This document shows positions 32,288-36,243 of a stretch of DNA of 36,243 bases, in pieces. The DNA lies in the NCBI GenBank assembly GCA_017615595.1, contig JAFZZT010000005.1:1-36243 (forward strand), read 5' to 3'. This stretch comes from Bacteroidales bacterium (lineage in GTDB: Bacteria; Bacteroidota; Bacteroidia; Bacteroidales; WCHB1-69). The translations under genes were made by a program, and so were the position numbers. Numbering within the stretch: the stretch's first letter is position 1; the number at the start of each line of letters is the position of its first letter. The notes under the pieces were generated by a model that saw only the letters and a list, made by a program, of their open reading frames with translations, was not told the origin of the DNA and did not search any database.

Positions 32288-33229
32288 CTATTCGGTCGTC
32301 ACCACTTCAGCCTCATATTGGCTTTTCACCAATTTGTCGTCAATGAAGATACGACCGCAGGCTTCGCACACGATGATTTTTTTGTGCAGGGCAATGTCGA
32401 GTTGACGTTGCGGCGGGATCTTGCTGAAGCAACCACCGCAAGCATCACGGTCGATCTTGACGATAGCCAGACCGTTGTGGGCGTTCTTGCGGATACGTTC
32501 GAAAGCCGTGAGCAAACGCTCGTCCACTTTCTTTCTCAACTCTTCCGCTTTGGCGGTCAATTCCACCTCTTCCTTTTCCGTGTCGGCCACAATCACTTCC
32601 AACTCCGCTTTTTTCTGCTTTAAAATCTCTTCCAACTCTGCGAGACGCACTTGAGTCTCTGCAATCTTAGCCTCTTTCTCTGCGATCTCAGCTTCAAACT
32701 TGGCAATGTGCTTGTCTGCCACTTGAATCTCAAGATTTTGATAATCAATCTCTTTACTTAAAGACTCGTATTCGCGGTTATTACGGACATTGTTTTGCTG
32801 CTCCTCATAACGCTTGATGGAGGTGGTAGCCTCAGACTTCTTGGTATTCTCGCCTGCTATGTTAGTCTTGAGGTTTTTAATCTCTTCCTGCAGGTTGGCG
32901 ATACGGGTTCTCTTGCCTTCGCATTCATCTTCCTTGTCTCTGATCTCCTCGGGCAATTCACCTCTGATCATTCTGATATTGTCAATCTTGGAACAAATCT
33001 GTTGAAGATTATACAATGAAAGAAGTTTTTGTTCGATAGAAAGCTCTTCCGCGGTGTTTTGGGAAAGATCCATTTTCTTAACTTCAATGACACCTTCGGC
33101 GGTTTTTTCAATCTTCACTTCCTCTTTAGCTACTTTTTTAGCTGTTTTGGTTGTTTTGGCGGTTGTGGTTTTTTTAGGAGTAGCGGTCTTCTTTGTTTCC
33201 GTTTTCGTTGTTGTCTTTTTTGAAGGCAT
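32288..33229 (-). CDS. Coiled-coil protein with C4 zinc ribbon and Lys/Thr-rich N-terminal tail
   Basis: 313 residues. Residues 1-45 are a histone-tail-like Lys/Thr/Ala run (TKKTATPKKTTTAKTTKTAK). Residues about 65-240 form a long coiled coil (heptads in EAEIAEKEAKIAETQVRLAE and KQKKAELEVIVADTEKEEVE). The C-terminal 50 residues are a zinc ribbon with CGGC and CEAC pairs followed by GRIFIDDK. This is the C4-type zinc-ribbon (zf-RING_7, CT398-like) family, whose gene commonly sits next to a NIF3 gene, as here (28 bases apart). Proposed roles include nucleic-acid binding; function is unproven. The basic tail is unusual in length and would suit DNA or RNA binding. Confidence 0.88.
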   Translation of the reverse strand: MPSKKTTTKTETKKTATPKKTTTAKTTKTAKKVAKEEVKIEKTAEGVIEVKKMDLSQNTAEELSIEQKLLSLYNLQQICSKIDNIRMIRGELPEEIRDKEDECEGKRTRIANLQEEIKNLKTNIAGENTKKSEATTSIKRYEEQQNNVRNNREYESLSKEIDYQNLEIQVADKHIAKFEAEIAEKEAKIAETQVRLAELEEILKQKKAELEVIVADTEKEEVELTAKAEELRKKVDERLLTAFERIRKNAHNGLAIVKIDRDACGGCFSKIPPQRQLDIALHKKIIVCEACGRIFIDDKLVKSQYEAEVVTTE

Positions 33230-33257
33230 AGTATTGATAATTATTTGATTCTTAAAA

Positions 33258-34355
33258 CTATACGTAATAAATTTTCAATTTTTCAGTGTCTGCAATTGAA
33301 ACGGCAAAGGTAGAAAAATTTTCTTTTAATTCCTTATAAATTATTTCTTTTATAAAGTATTCGCTTTCGTAGTGACCGATGTCGATGATGGTCATACTTT
33401 CATGACTTCTGAAAAAGTCGTGATACTTGACATCGCCCGTCACATAGGCATCGGCGCCGACGACCATGGCAGCCTCGATAAAAGAGGCACCGCCGCCGCC
33501 ACAAAGGGCCACCTTGTGGATCATCCTGTCGGTGGGACCGGCATAGCGAATGTGTTCTATCTGCATTTTGTCTTGCAGATATTGCAAAAACTCGGGTAGC
33601 GTCATGGGTTGTGGCAGCAGACCCACCCGTCCAAGACCCTCGGCCCGGGAAGGATTTTCGAGATGCAGGATGTCAAAGGCCGGCTCTTCGTAGGGATGGT
33701 TCTGATAGATGGCGGACACCACCTTGCGCAACAGTGGGGCCGGGAAGATCATCTCCACGCGCTCTTCCGCCACATGTTCCTCTTGCGAGGCCTGACCGAT
33801 GTAAGGATGTGCCTCGGCTGTCGGGCGGAAGGTGCCGGTTCCGGACATGGAATAGGCGCAATGGTCGTAATTTCCCATCTTACCGCAGCCTACCTCCGCC
33901 AAGGCCTGGCGCATCCGGTCGGCATGGTCGGCGGGGACAAACACCACCACCTTGCGCAGGTGTCCGGCTTGAGGAACCAACACGGAGGTATCGGTCAATC
34001 CCAGCTTTTCGGCAAAGACATCGTTGCCACCGCCTTGAGCACAGTCTATGTTGGTATGCATCGAATAGAGCACCATCTTATGTTCCAGGGCTTTGCACAG
34101 AATCTCCCCCACTCTGTCGGTAGGCTGTATCTTGCAAATGCCTCGTTTAAGCATCAGCGGGTGGTGGGAGATAACCAGGTTGGCGCCTTTGGCAATGGCC
34201 TCTTCTATGACCTGCATTGACATCTCAAAGCAGACCAGCACGCCCGTCACCTCTTGGGAGACATCGCCGCACTGAACGCCGCAATTGTCGAAATCTTCTT
34301 GGAGCCAGAGCGGAAATCTGCGCTCCAAACAAGCCGTAACTTCTTTTATCTGCAT
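33258..34355 (-). CDS. NIF3 family (YqfO-type) dinuclear metal protein
   Basis: 365 residues from the ATG at 34355; the frame stays open upstream into the flavin reductase gene but that part is not homologous protein. Metal-binding segments: WLQEDFDNCGVQCGD, LVISHHPLMLKRGI, YSMHTNIDCAQGGGNDVFAE and, at the C-terminus, GADAYVTGDVKYHDF and IDIGHYESEYF. The length and the middle PII/CutA-like insert (RKVVVFVPADHADRMRQALA onward, with GTGTFRPTAEAHPYIG and NHPYEEPAFDI) match the longer YqfO subclass. Often annotated as GTP cyclohydrolase I type 2 on thin evidence; the true substrate is unsettled. It lies 8 bases after the flavin reductase gene and before the zinc-ribbon gene. Confidence 0.93.
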   Translation of the reverse strand: MQIKEVTACLERRFPLWLQEDFDNCGVQCGDVSQEVTGVLVCFEMSMQVIEEAIAKGANLVISHHPLMLKRGICKIQPTDRVGEILCKALEHKMVLYSMHTNIDCAQGGGNDVFAEKLGLTDTSVLVPQAGHLRKVVVFVPADHADRMRQALAEVGCGKMGNYDHCAYSMSGTGTFRPTAEAHPYIGQASQEEHVAEERVEMIFPAPLLRKVVSAIYQNHPYEEPAFDILHLENPSRAEGLGRVGLLPQPMTLPEFLQYLQDKMQIEHIRYAGPTDRMIHKVALCGGGGASFIEAAMVVGADAYVTGDVKYHDFFRSHESMTIIDIGHYESEYFIKEIIYKELKENFSTFAVSIADTEKLKIYYV

Positions 34356-34363
34356 CTTTTGCT

Positions 34364-34939
34364 TTATTTTTTCTCTACTGAGAATCCAAATTTTCCCATA
34401 ATCTTCCCCAGGTTGTAATAATGTCCGTGGGAATAGGTCACCAAGTTGGCGCGTTGCAACTCCAGGGCATCTGTTTTGCGGTTGAAGAGGGCGTCTTTGG
34501 CATGGACGGCCAGCACCTCCGCCACAAACATGTCGTGGGTGCCCAGTGGCACGATCTTTTGGACCTTGCACTCTATGTTGACAGGGGACTCGTCAATCAT
34601 CGGCGCAGAGACTTTCGTGCCACGAATGGGAGTCAGGCCCGTCTCGATGAACTTGTGGTAATCCTTTCCTGAGCGAACGCCGCACCAGTCGGCCACGGCA
34701 GCCAACTTCTGGCTGACCAGGTTGATGACGAACTCTCCCGTGCGCCGGATGATGTCATACGAATGGCGGGAAGGGCGGACAGAGATATAACAAAGTGGCG
34801 GATCGGAACAAAGGGTTCCGGTCCAAGCCACTGTTATGATATTGTATTCGTCCACCGTTTCGCCACAAGAGACCATCACCACCGGGGTGGGGTTCAGCAT
34901 GTTGCCGGCGCGCATCACACGCTTGGTATTCCGTGTCAT
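34364..34939 (-). CDS. Flavin reductase-like FMN-binding protein
   Basis: 191 residues. A split-barrel flavin-binding fold is suggested by NPTPVVMVSCGETVDEYNII, TVAWTGTLCSDPPLCYISVR, PSRHSYDIIRRTGEFVINLV, then DWCGVRSGKDYHKF and ESPVNIECKV, all in the order of the flavin reductase-like domain. Such proteins reduce flavins with NAD(P)H or bind FMN in other redox roles; the specific partner is unknown. The start shares one base with the stop of the universal stress protein gene (TAATG), so the two are translationally coupled. In an anaerobe this pairing may belong to redox or stress handling; that is inference. Confidence 0.88.
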   Translation of the reverse strand: MTRNTKRVMRAGNMLNPTPVVMVSCGETVDEYNIITVAWTGTLCSDPPLCYISVRPSRHSYDIIRRTGEFVINLVSQKLAAVADWCGVRSGKDYHKFIETGLTPIRGTKVSAPMIDESPVNIECKVQKIVPLGTHDMFVAEVLAVHAKDALFNRKTDALELQRANLVTYSHGHYYNLGKIMGKFGFSVEKK

Positions 34940-35778
34940 TAGCGGCTTACGGTGTAGGCGTTGACATTAGGGATGATGTACAACGGCATCGCGCAGGTAC
35001 TCAAGATCTGGCGCATGTTGCGGGAAGCGGTGAAGTCCGTTTCGTTCTCCTCACGCATAATGACGATCAGGTTGGCGTCAAAGTCCTGTGCGGATTTCAA
35101 AATCGTGTTACAAACATCGTTATGGTTGATGTTCTCGGTTTGGATGTCATAGCGGACGTTAGCCTCATCGCACATGTCGGCGGCGTGGCGCAGCTGCACA
35201 TTGATGATATGACGAACATCGGGGTTGTTCGGATAGTTGACACCGTAGAGCAATACCTGCGCTGCAAACATCTTGGCCAGTTGAACCGCGTATTTGATCT
35301 TCTGCAAAGTCTCGAAACTGGTGTCTATCGGCACAAAAATCTTATGTAAGTCTCTGTTTATCTGGATGTTCTCACGCATAATCAGAACAGGGACATCGGA
35401 AGAGTTGATCAGACGGTAAGCATTGTTGCCGATATAACCCTCTTCGAAACCAGATGTTCCGTGAGCGCCCATCACGATGATGGATTCCGGCAGGTTTTTG
35501 GCATACTGTGTGATGGCAACATGAACCTTTCCCTCCAGAATGATGCTGTTTATGGGTGTTAAGGGAGACTCTTTGCGGCAGAGGTCAACCCAGTTGTTCA
35601 ATTTGGCTTGGATATCACCGAGGTATTGGGCGTTCTCTTCAATGTTTTTCTCTGCGCCCGGGGTTTTCACCCATACCAGATGAAGGGTAGCTTCGGATTT
35701 GAGCGCCAGCGCCACTGCATGGCGCATAGCGGTCATGGAGCTGTTGGAAAAGTCAATACCGACAAGAATGTTTTTCAT
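34939..35778 (-). CDS. Tandem universal stress protein (two UspA domains)
   Basis: 279 residues, the size of a two-domain Usp. Domain 1 (1-145) begins MKNILVGIDFSNSSMTAMRH and has VMGAHGTSGFEEGYIGNNAY plus LINSSDVPVLIM, the G2xG9xGS/T-like nucleotide-binding loop in partly altered form. Domain 2 (about 150-279) begins KIFVPIDTSFETLQKIKYAV and is more divergent (LIVIMREENETDFTASRNMR), lacking the full glycine loop, so it may not bind ATP. Usp proteins are cytoplasmic and induced by growth arrest or stress. It is the first gene of a four-gene operon ending at the terminator near 32216. A TATTTTTG element stands at 35848-35855. Confidence 0.92.
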   Translation of the reverse strand: MKNILVGIDFSNSSMTAMRHAVALALKSEATLHLVWVKTPGAEKNIEENAQYLGDIQAKLNNWVDLCRKESPLTPINSIILEGKVHVAITQYAKNLPESIIVMGAHGTSGFEEGYIGNNAYRLINSSDVPVLIMRENIQINRDLHKIFVPIDTSFETLQKIKYAVQLAKMFAAQVLLYGVNYPNNPDVRHIINVQLRHAADMCDEANVRYDIQTENINHNDVCNTILKSAQDFDANLIVIMREENETDFTASRNMRQILSTCAMPLYIIPNVNAYTVSR

Positions 35779-35847
35779 AATGACTATTTTTAGATGTTAA
35801 TACTTTCTCGAAAAAGAACACTTTTTCACGATGGAAAAAAGAATGGA

Positions 35848-35855
35848 CAAAAATA
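35848..35855 (-). promoter_or_regulatory. TAnnTTTG-type -7 element for the usp operon
   Basis: TATTTTTG on minus, 69 bases before the usp start at 35778; no convincing -33. The spacer is very A/T-rich. Confidence 0.42.
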
Positions 35856-35886
35856 CAAATTTTCCAACAGAAAGAAAAAAATTCAG

Positions 35887-35916
35887 AAAAAAAAAGCCGG
35901 CATCGAAACCGGCTTT
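35887..35916 (-). terminator. Intrinsic terminator of the mreB-like gene
   Basis: On minus, AAAGCCGG (35916-35909), an 8-base loop, CCGGCTTT (35900-35893), extended by a run of T to 35887. An 8-bp perfect stem with T-tract 14 bases after the stop codon. Confidence 0.8.
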
Positions 35917-35930
35917 AAGTAGATGAATTA

Positions 35931-36243
35931 TTACTTCATTAGGAAAGGGAATTTGTCGAAATTCTTGAGGGCGATGGCCGTTCCTCTGGCGACAGCGAGC
36001 AGAGGATCTTCCGCCACATACACTTTCAAGCCTGTCTTGGCCGACAATCGTTTGTCGAGACCACGGAGGAGAGAACCGCCGCCAGCCATATAGATACCTG
36101 TCTTGTAGATATCGGAGGAGAGCTCGGGCGGAGTCTTTTCCAGTGCGCTGCTCACCGCCATCTCGATGGAAGAGATGGAGAGGTCGAGGGCTTGGGCGAT
36201 CTCGCGATAGTTGACGGTGACGGCTGTCGGCACGCCCTTGGCC
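35931..36243 (-). CDS. mreB: MreB-type rod-shape-determining actin homologue, C-terminal part (cut by window edge)
   Basis: The frame is open to the right edge; 103 codons plus stop are visible. PTAVTVNYREIAQALDLSIS, then SALEKTPPELSSDIYKTGIY, MAGGGSLLRGLDKRLSAKTG and VYVAEDPLLAVARGTAIALK match the C-terminal end of MreB, including the GGGSLLRGLD nucleotide-binding loop. MreB forms membrane-bound filaments that guide sidewall peptidoglycan synthesis, implying a rod-shaped or mre-containing cell. The gene ends with a clear terminator at 35887-35916, so it is the last gene of its unit. Confidence 0.92.
   Translation of the reverse strand, partial: AKGVPTAVTVNYREIAQALDLSISSIEMAVSSALEKTPPELSSDIYKTGIYMAGGGSLLRGLDKRLSAKTGLKVYVAEDPLLAVARGTAIALKNFDKFPFLMK

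Noticed and set aside
1-36243. CRISPR array, tRNA or rRNA genes, integrase or insertion sequence.
   Set aside because: I looked for regularly spaced repeats, cloverleaf-like stretches and transposase motifs in the intergenic spaces and saw none. The longest gene-free stretch is 3421-3740, explained by head copy C.

Overview
The window comes from a Bacteroidetes chromosome, most likely a Bacteroidales-type anaerobe; I cannot name the genus. Three things point there. Two predicted secreted proteins end in type IX secretion (T9SS) sorting domains. Promoter-like TAnnTTTG elements, the Bacteroidetes -7 consensus, lie upstream of many genes. Several genes belong to families largely confined to this phylum (a DUF4837-type lipoprotein, PepSY-like proteins, a DAHP synthase/chorismate mutase fusion).

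Layout. 1-3740 is an accessory island of Rhs-type polymorphic toxin debris. Two truncated Rhs core ends each carry a different AT-rich C-terminal effector domain, one cysteine-peptidase-like and one zincin-like. Each is followed by genes for small exported proteins that are probable immunity factors. The units are bounded by a GC-rich head repeat (copies at 1-275, 1739-2168 and 3426-3680), and the last copy stands alone, so the region reads as a tandem cassette array. 3741-12101 is a mostly housekeeping stretch: dprA (minus), then on plus a DUF4837 lipoprotein, a DUF4340-like protein, ribD, a YigZ/IMPACT protein, an outer-membrane barrel, waaA, lemA and a TPM-domain protein. 12108-16514 is on minus: an M24 Xaa-Pro aminopeptidase, a palindromic intergenic element, a C10 (streptopain-like) T9SS-exported protease and a lipoprotein.

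16776-26358 is on plus: a PepSY-like protein, prmA, a giant 1493-residue exported protein of unknown function, a DAHP synthase/chorismate mutase fusion and an S41 processing protease, closely packed from prmA on. 26553-30184 is a second accessory patch: a compositionally mosaic T9SS cargo gene and an AbiEi/AbiEii toxin-antitoxin pair. That pair is flanked by two copies of the 3' end of a T9SS cargo gene. 30219-36243 is on minus: hutI, an Fe-type superoxide dismutase, a likely operon usp - flavin reductase - NIF3 - zinc-ribbon protein with a clear terminator, and the 3' end of an mreB-like gene with its own terminator.

The most interesting parts are the Rhs cassette array at the left end and the AbiE module bracketed by duplicated T9SS tails. 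In both, AT-rich payload is carried between GC-rich conserved modules, which suggests exchange of payload by recombination in the conserved flanks. All functional calls are by reading motifs; no database search was possible.
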